The notes: generated from the sequence alone by a model not told the origin. A DNA stretch of 22,301 bases from Pseudomonadota bacterium (GCA_023430685.1 JAEYZH010000140.1:1-22301); one strand, 5' to 3'. Shown: positions 7,046 through 15,095, numbered from the stretch's first letter. A program made the numbers and translations.

Positions 7046-8440
7046 ATGGCTGCGGTCGCACGCGTGCTGGTGGTCGACGACGAACCCGACATCCGGGCCA
7101 CGATCCGCGACATCCTCGAGGACGAGGGCTACGAGGTCGACCTCGCCGAATCGGCCGCGGCCGCGCGCGAGGCGCGCCGCCGCCAGCGGCCCGACGTCGT
7201 GCTGCTCGACATCTGGATGCCCGACCTCGACGGCGTGAGCCTGCTGCGCGAGTGGAGCGAGCGCGGCGGGCTGCCGTGCCCCGTGATCATGATCTCGGGC
7301 CACGGCACGGTCGAAACCGCGGTCGAGGCGACGCGGCTCGGCGCCTGGGACTTCCTCGAGAAGCCCATTTCGCTCGCGAAGCTGCTGCTCGTGGTCGGCC
7401 ATGCGCTCGAGGCCGGTCGGCTGCAACGGGAAAACGAGGGACTGCGCCGCCAGTTGCCGGCACCGGTGGAACTCGTCGGCTCTGGCAAGACGATGCAGGC
7501 GCTGCGCGCGCAGCTCGAGAAGATCGCCGCGCACGACACCGGCGTGCTCGTCACCGGCGAGCCGGGTACCGGCAAGGAGACGCTCGCGCGCGCGCTGCAC
7601 GAGCGCAGTGCGCGCCGCGGCGGTCCGTTCGTGACGGTCGCCGCGGGCGCGATCGCGCGCGAGACCGCGGCGCTCGCGCTGTTCGGCAGCGAAGACGGCG
7701 GCGGCGTGCAGCAGGGCCTGGTCGAACAGGCGAACGGCGGCACGCTCTACCTCGACGAAGTCGCCGAACTCGATCCGGAGCTGCAGCTGCGGCTGTCGAG
7801 CGTGATCGAACGTCGCAGCCTGATCCGCTGCGGCGGGCACGAGCCGGTCGCGATCGACGCACGCATCGTCGCGGCGACCGCGCAGGATCTCGCCGCGCTC
7901 GTCGCGGCCGGGCGCTTCCGCGAAGAACTCTACTACCAGTTGCGCATCGTGCCGCTCGCGATGCCGCCGCTGCGCGAACGCGGCGACGACATTCCCGAAC
8001 TGCTGCGCTACTACGCCGACTGGTTCGCCAACCGCGACGCGCTGCCGTACCGCAATTTCCCGGTCGCGGTGCAGAACCGCCTGCGCCACTACGCCTGGCC
8101 CGGCAACCTGCGCGAACTGCGCAACCTCGTGCAACGGCTGCTCGTGCTCGGCAGCGGCGGCGACGTGACGCTCGACGAAGTCGAGGCCGCGCTCGGCCAG
8201 GCCGCGGCCGCGACGCCGGCGGGCGCCGCCGGAACGCCGACCGCGTTCGATTTCAACCTGCCGCTGCGCGAGGCGCGCGAACAGTTCGAGCGCGCCTACC
8301 TGCTGCACCAGCTCGACGTCGCCGGCGGCAGCGTCGGCAAGCTCGCGAAGGCGGTCGGAATGGAGCGCACGCACCTCTACCGCAAGCTCAAGGACCTCGA
8401 CATCGACCTGCGCGTCGGCGGGCGCGAGGTCGAGCGATGA
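7046..8440 (+). CDS. ntrX: NtrX-like response regulator
   Basis: A 464-residue regulator. The receiver domain (about 5-120) has the VVDDEPD acidic pocket and phosphoacceptor Asp55 in LLDIWMPDLDG, plus SGHG and EKPI motifs. The AAA+ domain has Walker A GEPGTGKE (171-178), Walker B GGTLYLDEVAEL, and an arginine-rich sensor region LPPLRERGDDIPEL-like. The C-terminal Fis-type helix-turn-helix contains MERTHLYRKL. Between ALFG and GGTLYLDE the σ54-contacting GAFTGA loop is absent, as in known NtrX proteins, so direct σ54 activation is unlikely. ATG 7046 follows GGCGGAAG, a close-spaced ribosome site. A strong terminator follows. Its likely partner kinase is the ntrY at 1762-3930, separated by inverted glycosyltransferase genes. 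Confidence 0.92.
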   Translation: MAAVARVLVVDDEPDIRATIRDILEDEGYEVDLAESAAAAREARRRQRPDVVLLDIWMPDLDGVSLLREWSERGGLPCPVIMISGHGTVETAVEATRLGAWDFLEKPISLAKLLLVVGHALEAGRLQRENEGLRRQLPAPVELVGSGKTMQALRAQLEKIAAHDTGVLVTGEPGTGKETLARALHERSARRGGPFVTVAAGAIARETAALALFGSEDGGGVQQGLVEQANGGTLYLDEVAELDPELQLRLSSVIERRSLIRCGGHEPVAIDARIVAATAQDLAALVAAGRFREELYYQLRIVPLAMPPLRERGDDIPELLRYYADWFANRDALPYRNFPVAVQNRLRHYAWPGNLRELRNLVQRLLVLGSGGDVTLDEVEAALGQAAAATPAGAAGTPTAFDFNLPLREAREQFERAYLLHQLDVAGGSVGKLAKAVGMERTHLYRKLKDLDIDLRVGGREVER

Positions 8441-8532
8441 ACGCCTGCAGAACGGCCCCGGCGCGCATGCTGCGGCGCGGAACTTGTGCGTCGAGGCGCG
8501 GTCAGAGAGAGCAGATTCATCACACTCCCTCT

Positions 8533-8562
8533 GCGCCGCCTTGAAACGCGGCGCTTTTTTTT
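8533..8562 (+). terminator. Intrinsic terminator after ntrX
   Basis: A perfect 7 bp stem GCGCCGC / GCGGCGC with an 8-base loop is followed directly by eight T residues (8555-8562). It lies 92 bp after the ntrX stop and 36 bp before the next start, so it separates the two transcription units. The rest of the 8441-8598 gap shows nothing I recognise. Confidence 0.9.
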
Positions 8563-8598
8563 GCCTGCGGCGCATGCCGCGATGATGGAGACGGATCG

Positions 8599-9381
8599 AT
8601 GAAACTCGACGGCAAGGTGGCGATCGTGACAGGCGCGGCCAGCGGCATCGGCAAGCGCATCGCCGAGGTGTTCGCACAGCAGGGCGCGGCGGTCGCGATC
8701 GCCGACCTCGATCTCGAAGGCGCGCAGGCCACCGCGCGCGGGATCTCGCACGACGGCGCGAAGGCGATCGGCGTGAAGATGGACGTGACCGACGAGCAGC
8801 AGGTCGACGCAGGCGTCGCGGCAGTCGTCGACGCGTTCGGCAAGGTCGACATCCTCGTGTCCAACGCGGGCATCCAGATCGTCAAGCCGGTCGAGGACTT
8901 CAGCCTCGGCGAGTGGCGCAAGATGCTCGCGATCCATCTCGACGGCGCGTTCCTGACCACGCGCGCGTGCCTCAGGGACATGTACGCGCGCGGCGCGGGC
9001 GGCGCGATCATCTACATGGGTTCGGTGCACTCGCACGAGGCCTCGAAGCTGAAGGCGCCGTACGTGACCGCCAAGCACGGCCTGCTCGGGCTCGCGCGCG
9101 TGGTCGCGAAGGAAGGCGGTCCGAAGGGCGTGCGCGCGAACGTGATCTGCCCGGGCTTCGTGCGCACGCCGCTGGTCGAGAAGCAGATTCCCGAACAGGC
9201 GAAGGAGTTCGGCATCAGCGAGGACGAGGTCGTGCGCACGATCATGCTCAAGGACACCGTCGACGGCGAGTTCACGACCGTCGACGACGTCGCGAACCTC
9301 GCGCTGTTCCTCGCGGCATTCGAGACCAACGCGTTGACCGGCCAGAGCATCACGGTCAGCCACGGCTGGCACATGCAATGA
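8599..9381 (+). CDS. bdhA: D-3-hydroxybutyrate dehydrogenase (SDR family)
   Basis: A 260-residue short-chain dehydrogenase that interconverts 3-hydroxybutyrate and acetoacetate with NAD, in ketone-body or polyhydroxybutyrate turnover. Seen: cofactor motif TGAASGIG (11-18), SNAG, catalytic Ser142 and Tyr155-xxx-Lys159 (YVTAK). The stretch IMLKDTVDGEFTTVDDVA (split across about residues 215-232) is characteristic of 3-hydroxybutyrate dehydrogenases rather than generic SDRs. GGAG lies 8 bases before the ATG. It is first in a four-gene operon; its stop overlaps the start of the patatin gene as ATGA. Confidence 0.93.
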   Translation: MKLDGKVAIVTGAASGIGKRIAEVFAQQGAAVAIADLDLEGAQATARGISHDGAKAIGVKMDVTDEQQVDAGVAAVVDAFGKVDILVSNAGIQIVKPVEDFSLGEWRKMLAIHLDGAFLTTRACLRDMYARGAGGAIIYMGSVHSHEASKLKAPYVTAKHGLLGLARVVAKEGGPKGVRANVICPGFVRTPLVEKQIPEQAKEFGISEDEVVRTIMLKDTVDGEFTTVDDVANLALFLAAFETNALTGQSITVSHGWHMQ

Positions 9382-10631
9382 GCCGCGCGACGCGCCGACC
9401 TGCCGACGCTGCGGATGCCGCCGAACTCGCGCGCGCCTACGAATGCGTCGCGCTCGTGCTGCAGGGCGGCGGTGCGCTCGGTGCGTACCAGTGCGGCGTG
9501 TACGAGGCGCTGCATGACGCGGGCATCCGCCCGGGCTGGTTCGCGGGCACGTCGATCGGCGCGATCAATGCGGCGATCCTCGCGGGCAACGCGCCCGAGC
9601 ACCGCGTCGATCGCCTGCGCGAGTTCTGGGAGACGATCTGCGAACCCGCCGGCGTGCTCGGCTGGCCGTTCCAGGCGTTCGCCGCGGGCGCGGCATGGTT
9701 GCCGCCGAGCCTCGGGCTCGACACCGGGCTGGCCGCGCTCAGCGCGCTCGGCGCGCTCGCGCACGGCCAGCGCGGCTTCTTCACGCCGCGCCTCGTGCCG
9801 CCGTTCGCGTATTGCGACGGCAGCCCGGCCGCGACGAGTTTCTACGACACCACGCCGCTCGAAGCGACGCTCGAGCGGCTCGTCGACTTCGACCGCATCA
9901 ACGACGGCGAAACGCGCCTGTCGATCGGGGCGGTCGCGCTCGGCACCGGCAACGTGCGCTACTTCGATTCCGCGAACGAGCCGATCCGCGCCGCGCACGT
10001 GATCGCTTCGGGCGCGTTGCCACCCGCGTTCCCCGCGGTCGAGATCGACGGCGAGTCCTACTGGGACGGCGGACTCGTGTCGAACACGCCGCTCGACCAC
10101 GTGCTCGGCGCGCAGCCGCGGCGAGACGCGCTGGTGCTGCAGGTCGACCTCTGGAGCGCGCGCGGCGACGTCCCGCGATCGATGATGGACGTGCTCGAGC
10201 GGCAGAAGGACATCCAGTACTCGAGCCGCACGCGCTTCGGCACCGACACCGTCGCGCGCATGCAGAAGCTGCGCAACGCGATCGGGCGCCTGATCGAACG
10301 CCTGCCGGACCAGCGCCTGCCCGACGCACTCGCGCGCGATCTCGAACCGTGGCTGTGCGACCGCGTGTTCAACATCGTGCACCTGATCTACCAGGCCAAG
10401 CACCACGAGGAGCAGTACAAGGATTACGCGTTCGGCCAGGCCGCGATGCGCGAGCACTGGTCCGCGGGGCGCCTCGACATGACGCAGAGCCTGGCCGAGC
10501 CGCGCTTCTTCGAGATGCCCGAGCGCAGCCTCGGCGTCGTCACGCACGACATCCACCGGATCGGCCTGCATGCGCCCCCGGCGGCATCGCGCGCGCAGCG
10601 GCCGATGCAGGCGACCACGGAGGAACCGTGA
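9378..10631 (+). CDS. Patatin-like phospholipase with C-terminal DUF3734-type extension
   Basis: A 417-residue serine acyl hydrolase. The patatin domain shows the oxyanion-hole motif QGGGALGAYQ near residue 30, nucleophile elbow GTSIG with Ser59, and the dyad Asp230 in DGGLVSNTP. About 150 residues follow the dyad, including RMQKLRNAI and YQAKHHEEQYKDYAF, consistent with the DUF3734 extension of this bacterial subgroup. No signal peptide is visible, so it is probably cytoplasmic. Coupling to bdhA (ATGA) suggests a role in hydrolysing lipid or polyhydroxybutyrate-type ester to feed 3-hydroxybutyrate oxidation; that role is an inference. It overlaps the next gene as GTGA. Confidence 0.9.
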   Translation: MSRATRRPADAADAAELARAYECVALVLQGGGALGAYQCGVYEALHDAGIRPGWFAGTSIGAINAAILAGNAPEHRVDRLREFWETICEPAGVLGWPFQAFAAGAAWLPPSLGLDTGLAALSALGALAHGQRGFFTPRLVPPFAYCDGSPAATSFYDTTPLEATLERLVDFDRINDGETRLSIGAVALGTGNVRYFDSANEPIRAAHVIASGALPPAFPAVEIDGESYWDGGLVSNTPLDHVLGAQPRRDALVLQVDLWSARGDVPRSMMDVLERQKDIQYSSRTRFGTDTVARMQKLRNAIGRLIERLPDQRLPDALARDLEPWLCDRVFNIVHLIYQAKHHEEQYKDYAFGQAAMREHWSAGRLDMTQSLAEPRFFEMPERSLGVVTHDIHRIGLHAPPAASRAQRPMQATTEEP

Positions 10632-10960
10632 GCGCGCCCGACCTGCTGGCGCGCCTGCGCGCGCAGGTCGGCAGCCCTCGGGATGGCGCGCTGCTGCGGT
10701 TCTCGATCGGCAACGGCTTGCTCGGCGCGGGCGATGCCGCGGCGGCGGCCGATGCATTCCGCGAAGCGCTCGCGTTCGACCCGGGGTACTCGGCCGCATG
10801 GAAGCTGCTCGGCAAGGCGCTGCTCGAGGCGGGTGATCGTGCGCAAGCCGCGTCCGCATGGCAGCATGGCGTGGAGGCGGCACACGCGCGCGGCGACGTG
10901 CAGGCCGCGAAGGAGATGCAGGTGTTCCTGCGTCGGCTGGAGAAGCCAGGGGGCGCGTGA
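10628..10960 (+). CDS. Small tetratricopeptide-repeat protein
   Basis: A 110-residue protein with at least two TPR-like helix pairs: a first around residues 25-50 (GNGLLGAGDAAAAADAFREAL) and a second around 53-80 with the typical pattern YSAAWKLLGKALLEAGD. TPR folds mediate protein-protein contact. The GTG start at 10628 overlaps the patatin stop (GTGA) and has GGAGGA 4 bases upstream, which makes this start convincing. Its stop shares one base with the next ATG (TGATG). Likely an accessory or scaffold subunit of the bdhA operon; the partner is unknown. Confidence 0.85.
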   Translation: MSAPDLLARLRAQVGSPRDGALLRFSIGNGLLGAGDAAAAADAFREALAFDPGYSAAWKLLGKALLEAGDRAQAASAWQHGVEAAHARGDVQAAKEMQVFLRRLEKPGGA

Positions 10961-11553
10961 TGCGGTTCTGGGTCGCGGTGGCGGTCGTGTTGCTCGCATT
11001 CGGCGCGACGCGCTGGGCCGCGCAGCGCCCGGTCGTGCACGCGGCCGGCACGCTGGTCGCGGGCGAGCCGCTGCAGACGTCGCCGTCCGACGACGCCTCG
11101 TTCGAGTTCGAGGGTTTCGAGCTGACGCCGCTCGCGGACTTCGAGCTCGAAGCGCGCGTGCTTGCGCGCGAGGACTACACCTTCGGCACCGAGAGCGAGC
11201 TCTCGCCGACCGATCTCGCGCTGGGCTGGGGCCGGATGTCCGACAGCGCGGTGCTCGCGCAACTCGAGATCGGCCAGTCCGCGCGCTTCTACCACTACCG
11301 CTGGCGCGACCAGCCGCCGATTCCGCCGGGCGAGATCGTACGTTCGAGCGCGAACATGCACCTGATCCCGGCCGACGACACCGTCGCGCGCGACCTCGCG
11401 CGCGTGCGCGAAGGGCAGATCGTGGACCTGCGCGGCCGCCTTGTCGAAGCACGCCGCGTCGACGGCTGGCGCTGGAGGAGTTCGCTCACGCGCGAGGACA
11501 GCGGCGCCGGCGCCTGCGAACTCGTGTTCGTGGATTCGATCTCGGCGCGTTGA
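10960..11553 (+). CDS. Membrane-anchored conserved protein of unknown function
   Basis: A 197-residue protein with one N-terminal hydrophobic helix (about residues 3-17) and a soluble remainder, so probably periplasmic and inner-membrane anchored, or exported. I do not know its function. Segments such as LARED, SPTDLALGWGRMSD, ANMHLIPAD, and DGWRWRSSLTRED with a Cys-Glu near the end resemble a conserved uncharacterised proteobacterial family I recall, without a named domain. ATG 10960 shares its A with the stop of the TPR gene. It ends the bdhA-patatin-TPR operon, so it may be involved in the same process. Confidence 0.8.
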   Translation: MRFWVAVAVVLLAFGATRWAAQRPVVHAAGTLVAGEPLQTSPSDDASFEFEGFELTPLADFELEARVLAREDYTFGTESELSPTDLALGWGRMSDSAVLAQLEIGQSARFYHYRWRDQPPIPPGEIVRSSANMHLIPADDTVARDLARVREGQIVDLRGRLVEARRVDGWRWRSSLTREDSGAGACELVFVDSISAR

Positions 11554-11566
11554 TCGCTTCGCCGGT

Positions 11567-11595
11567 GTGATATCCCGCGCGCCGCCGCGTATCAC
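11567..11595. promoter_or_regulatory. Inverted repeat upstream of the ECF sigma gene
   Basis: GTGATA (11567-11572) and TATCAC (11590-11595) form a perfect 6 bp inverted repeat around a 17-base GC-rich spacer. It could be an operator overlapping the sigma gene promoter, or an RNA hairpin ending the upstream operon; there is no T tract. It ends 6 bases before ATG 11602 but 33 bases before the alternative ATG 11629, which would suit an operator better. Confidence 0.35.
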
Positions 11596-11601
11596 CCGGG
11601 C

Positions 11602-12150
11602 ATGAACGCAGCAGGGGACGCGCGGGGAATGGAGACGATTTCACACGCATCCGCGCTGGGCCAACGCCAGTCGCGCTTCGCCGACCTGCTGGAGCGCCAT
11701 CGCGGCATCGTGCTGAAGGTCGCGCACACCTATTGCCGCGATCCGGAAGACCGGCGTGACCTTGCGCAGGAGATCTGCGCGCAGCTCTGGAAGGCGTTCC
11801 CGAAGTGGGACGAGGCACGCCCGTTCTCGACCTGGATGTACCGCGTGGCGCTGAACTGCGCGATTTCGCACGCGCGATCCGGCGCCACGCGCGAACCGGC
11901 GCTGCCGCTCGACGAGCAGCTCGCCGAGCCCGCGCAGGGCCTCGAGGCCGAGCGCGAGCGCGACGACGGCCTGCGCGCGCTGCGCCGCGCGATCGACGGC
12001 CTCCCCGCGCTCGACCGCGCGCTGCTCCTGCTCTATCTCGACGAGCGCAGCCAGCGCGAGATCGCCGAGGTGCTCGGCATCGGTGAAAGCAACGTGGCGA
12101 CCCGCATCGGCCGCCTCAAGCAACGCATCCGCGACCAATTCGGAGACTGA
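11602..12150 (+). CDS. ECF-type RNA polymerase sigma factor
   Basis: A 182-residue sigma-70-family protein with only regions 2 and 4. Region 2 spans about residues 28-95 and includes CRDPEDRRDLAQEI and FSTWMYRVALNCAISHAR, the -10 recognition and melting part. Region 4 lies at about 130-180, with LPALDRALLLLYLDERS and helix-turn-helix EIAEVLGIGESNVATRI. Two starts are possible: ATG 11602 (used here, no Shine-Dalgarno) and ATG 11629, which has AGGGGA about 12 bases upstream. The downstream gene starts after one base and its ribosome site GGAG lies inside the sigma stop region, so the two are coupled. An upstream inverted repeat could mediate autoregulation. Confidence 0.9.
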   Translation: MNAAGDARGMETISHASALGQRQSRFADLLERHRGIVLKVAHTYCRDPEDRRDLAQEICAQLWKAFPKWDEARPFSTWMYRVALNCAISHARSGATREPALPLDEQLAEPAQGLEAERERDDGLRALRRAIDGLPALDRALLLLYLDERSQREIAEVLGIGESNVATRIGRLKQRIRDQFGD

Positions 12151-12151
12151 A

Positions 12152-12811
12152 GTGGACACCCGCATGGAACTCGACGACCTCAAGCTCGCGTGGAAGACCC
12201 TCGACCGCCGCCTCGAGCGGCAGGACGCCCTCAACCTGCAGCTGCTGCGCGATGCCCGCACGGACCGCGCGCGGCGCGGGCTGCGACCACTCGCGTGGGG
12301 ACAGGCCGTACAGATGCTGATCGGCGCTGGCGGCGCGCTGCTGCTCGGGTCGCACTGGCCCGAGCGCATCGCGAACCTGCCGGTGCTGCTGTCGGCGCTC
12401 GTGCTGCACGCGTACTGCATCGGCCTGATCGTGAGCGGCGGCATCGTGCAGGGCCACATCGCGCGGGTCGACTACGCGGCGCCGGTGGTCGCGATCCAGC
12501 AGCAACTGCTGAAGCTGCGCCGCGCGTACCTCGTCAGCGGATGGATCGCGGGCCTGCCGTGGTGGTTCCTGTGCGCGCCGCTGCTCGTCGTGCTCAGCGA
12601 TGGCGCGATCCTCGTGCGTGCGCCGCGACTCGTGCCGATCCTGCTCGCGGTCGGCTGCGTCGGCCTCGCAGGCACCTGGCTGTTCCATCGCTGGGTGCAC
12701 AGTCCGCAGCGCGCCGCGCTCGGCCGCCGGTTGGAAGACGGCGCGGCCGGCACCAGCCTCCGCCGCGCCACCGCCGCGCTCGACGAACTCGCGCGGTTCG
12801 AGCGCGAGTGA
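12152..12811 (+). CDS. Four-helix membrane protein, candidate anti-sigma partner
   Basis: A 219-residue protein. A cytoplasmic-looking N-terminus of about 48 residues (MELDDLKLAWKTLDRRLERQ, charged and helical) precedes four predicted membrane helices near residues 52-70, 76-100, 128-150 and 160-178, and a charged C-terminal tail. GTG 12152 is preferred over ATG 12164 because GGAG lies 6 bases before the GTG but 18 before the ATG. I recognise no named domain. Position directly behind an ECF sigma gene, with a helical N-terminus and membrane helices, suggests a membrane anti-sigma factor; this rests on context and could be wrong. Confidence 0.8.
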   Translation: MDTRMELDDLKLAWKTLDRRLERQDALNLQLLRDARTDRARRGLRPLAWGQAVQMLIGAGGALLLGSHWPERIANLPVLLSALVLHAYCIGLIVSGGIVQGHIARVDYAAPVVAIQQQLLKLRRAYLVSGWIAGLPWWFLCAPLLVVLSDGAILVRAPRLVPILLAVGCVGLAGTWLFHRWVHSPQRAALGRRLEDGAAGTSLRRATAALDELARFERE

Positions 12812-12922
12812 CGCCGCCCGGTCCGCGCGCCGGACGGTTGCACCGAGAGGCGGTGCCTGGCTGCAGGCGCGCCGCGGGCGCGACCGGCGCAGCGTCGAAA
12901 CCCGGTGACGCCGCGAACGTGA

Positions 12923-12948
12923 AGCAGCACGGTCGCGGCCGTGCTGCT
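12923..12948. terminator. Bidirectional hairpin between convergent genes
   Basis: AGCAGCACGG and CCGTGCTGCT form a perfect 10 bp stem with a 6-base loop, lying between the convergent sigma-partner and M13 peptidase genes (14 bp from the latter's stop). No T tract follows on either strand, so intrinsic termination is plausible but unproven. The remainder of this 151 bp gap shows nothing else. Confidence 0.5.
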
Positions 12949-12962
12949 CCGCAGGGCCCGGG

Positions 12963-15095
12963 TTACCAGACCTTCACGCGCTGCCCGGGCGCGAGGTACA
13001 GCGCCTGCCCGGGTTGCACGTCGAACGCGGGATACCAGCCATCGAGGTTGCGCACGGTCAGCGCGCGATAGCGCCCGGGCGCATGCACGTTGGTCAGGAT
13101 GCTGTTGCGCAGCGCGGGTTCGCGCGCCTTGCTGCGCCAGGCCTGCGCCCAGCCGAGGAAGAAGCGCTGTTCGGGCGTGAACCCCTCGAGGGTCTCGCCG
13201 GGTCGACCCGCGCGCGACAGCGCATAGCCGTCCCAGGCGGTCGCGAGGCCCGCGACGTCGGCGATGTTCTCGCCGAGGGTGAGCTTGCCGTTGACCGCGA
13301 GGTCGGGGAACGGCTTGTACTGGTCGTACTGCGCAGCGAGCGCGGCGCCCGCGGCTTCGAAGCGCGCGAGGTCCTCCTTCGTCCACCAGTTCGCGAGGCG
13401 CCCGGTCTCGTCGAACAGCGCGCCGCTGTTGTCGAAGCTGTGGGTGATCTCGTGGCCGATCACGCCGCCGATCGCGCCGTAGTTGACCGCGTCGTCGGCG
13501 GCCGCGTCGAAGAATGGCGGCTGCAGGATCGCGGCCGGGAAGATCAGGCGGTTCTCGAGCGGCACGTTGAGCGCATTGACGGTCTGTGGCAGCAGGAACC
13601 ATTCACCGTGGTCGACCGGTTGGCCAAGCTTGGCGAGGTTGCGGCGGTACTCGAACTGCCCCGCGCGCGCCGCGTTGCCGAGCGCGTCGTCGCGACGGAT
13701 CTCGAGTGCCGAGTAGTCGCGCCAGCGCTCCGGATAGCCCATGCCGATCCGCAGCGTCGCGAGCTTGGCCTTCGCGCGCGCCTTGGTTTCGGCGCTCATC
13801 CAGTCGACCGCGTCGATGCGCTTGTCGAACGCGGCGACGAGGTTCCTGACCATCTCGTCCGCGCGCGCCTTGGTCTGGGGCGAGAAATGCTTCTCGACAT
13901 AGAGCTTGCCGACCGCCTCGCCGAGTGCCTCGTTGACCTCGTCGACCGCGCGCTTCCAGCGATCCTTCTGCTGCGGCGTGCCCGACAGCGCATTGCCGTG
14001 GAACGCGAAATGCGCATCGCCCCAGGCCTTGGGCAGGTAAGGCGCCGCGCGATCGAGCGCGTGGAACGCGAGCCAGTCCTTCCACGCGTCGAGCGGCTCG
14101 GAGGCGACGAGCTTCGAGAGGCCGCCGACCGCGTCGGGCTGCCAGACGATGAAGTCCTGCTGCGCCGAGAGTCCGGCCGCGTCGAAGAACGCATCCCAGT
14201 CGAGGCCCGGTGCCTTGTTGGCGAAATCGGCGCGCTTCCACGCGTTCGCGCCCTTCTGCACGTCGTTCGTCTGTTCCTGCGTCGCATGCGCGCGCGCGAT
14301 CGCGGTTTCGAGTGCGAGTACGCGCGCGGCCTTCGCCTGCGCGTCGGGGAGGCCGGCGAGGCCGAACAGCTGCGCGGCGTAGGCCTCGTACTTCTGCCGC
14401 AGTTCCGTGAAGCGACCCCCTTCGAGGTAGAAGTCGCGGTCGGGCAGGCCGAGTCCACCCTGCACGAGGTATGGCGCGTAGCGATCAGGCTGGTGCAGGT
14501 CCTGCGAGACCCACAGACCGAACAGCCGGTCGGTGTAGTAGTCGGTCGCGTTGAGCAGGTCGACGTCGGCGCGCAGGCTCGCGCCGAGCATGCGCGCGAG
14601 CGCGGCGCGGTCCGCGAGCGCGGCGATCGCGTCGAGTTCGGGCTGCAGCGGCACGAGGCCGCGCTGCTCGATCGCGGCCTCGTCCATGAACGCGGCGTAG
14701 AAGTCGCCGATGCGGCGCGCGTCGCCCTGCGCGTCGGGATTGGCCGCCGCGCCTTCGATGATCGCGCGCGTGTCCTTCTCGGCCTGCTCGACGATCATCG
14801 TGAAACTGCTGTAGCTCGAGCGGTCCGCGGGGATCTCGGTGTGGTCGAGCCAGGCGCCGTTCGCGAACTCGTAGAAATCGTCGCCGGGACGCGCATCGCG
14901 CCGCATGCCCGCGAGGTCGAGGCCGAAGCTCCCAAGCGCGGGCTTGGCCGCCGCGATCGCCTCGGTCGTTGCAGCGGGAGCCACCGCGGGCGCGGGCGCC
15001 TCGGCCGTGGCGGCAGGCGGCGTCGCGCGATCGCAGCCAGCGGACGCGACGGCGACGAGGGTTCCGAGCAGGACGGGACGAACGGGGCTGGGCAT
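12963..15095 (-). CDS. M13 family zinc metallopeptidase, predicted lipoprotein
   Basis: A 710-residue neprilysin/PepO-like endopeptidase. The N-terminus is a short signal peptide ending SAGC (Cys21), then an Ala/Pro/Thr-rich linker to about residue 50, consistent with an outer-membrane or periplasmic lipoprotein. The M13 N-terminal domain begins near GDDFYEFANGAWL. The zinc site is HEITH (His548, Glu549, His552) with the third ligand Glu609 in ENIADVAGL. The C-terminus APGQRVKVW matches the family's usual conserved end (…RCxxW-like tail). GAGG lies 6 bases before the ATG. It is monocistronic: a convergent neighbour lies downstream and family C repeats upstream. Substrate is probably peptides in the periplasm. 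Confidence 0.94.
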   Translation of the reverse strand: MPSPVRPVLLGTLVAVASAGCDRATPPAATAEAPAPAVAPAATTEAIAAAKPALGSFGLDLAGMRRDARPGDDFYEFANGAWLDHTEIPADRSSYSSFTMIVEQAEKDTRAIIEGAAANPDAQGDARRIGDFYAAFMDEAAIEQRGLVPLQPELDAIAALADRAALARMLGASLRADVDLLNATDYYTDRLFGLWVSQDLHQPDRYAPYLVQGGLGLPDRDFYLEGGRFTELRQKYEAYAAQLFGLAGLPDAQAKAARVLALETAIARAHATQEQTNDVQKGANAWKRADFANKAPGLDWDAFFDAAGLSAQQDFIVWQPDAVGGLSKLVASEPLDAWKDWLAFHALDRAAPYLPKAWGDAHFAFHGNALSGTPQQKDRWKRAVDEVNEALGEAVGKLYVEKHFSPQTKARADEMVRNLVAAFDKRIDAVDWMSAETKARAKAKLATLRIGMGYPERWRDYSALEIRRDDALGNAARAGQFEYRRNLAKLGQPVDHGEWFLLPQTVNALNVPLENRLIFPAAILQPPFFDAAADDAVNYGAIGGVIGHEITHSFDNSGALFDETGRLANWWTKEDLARFEAAGAALAAQYDQYKPFPDLAVNGKLTLGENIADVAGLATAWDGYALSRAGRPGETLEGFTPEQRFFLGWAQAWRSKAREPALRNSILTNVHAPGRYRALTVRNLDGWYPAFDVQPGQALYLAPGQRVKVW

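Noticed and set aside
8441..8532. Possible small gene or regulatory RNA between ntrX and its terminator
   Set aside because: The only ATG frame just after the ntrX stop is short, has no ribosome site and shows nothing recognisable; the segment is better read as a 3' untranslated region.
7013..8677. Minus-strand open frame (554 codons) opposite ntrX
   Set aside because: It is antisense to the receiver, AAA+ and Fis domains of ntrX and crosses the intrinsic terminator and the start of bdhA; no domain is visible.
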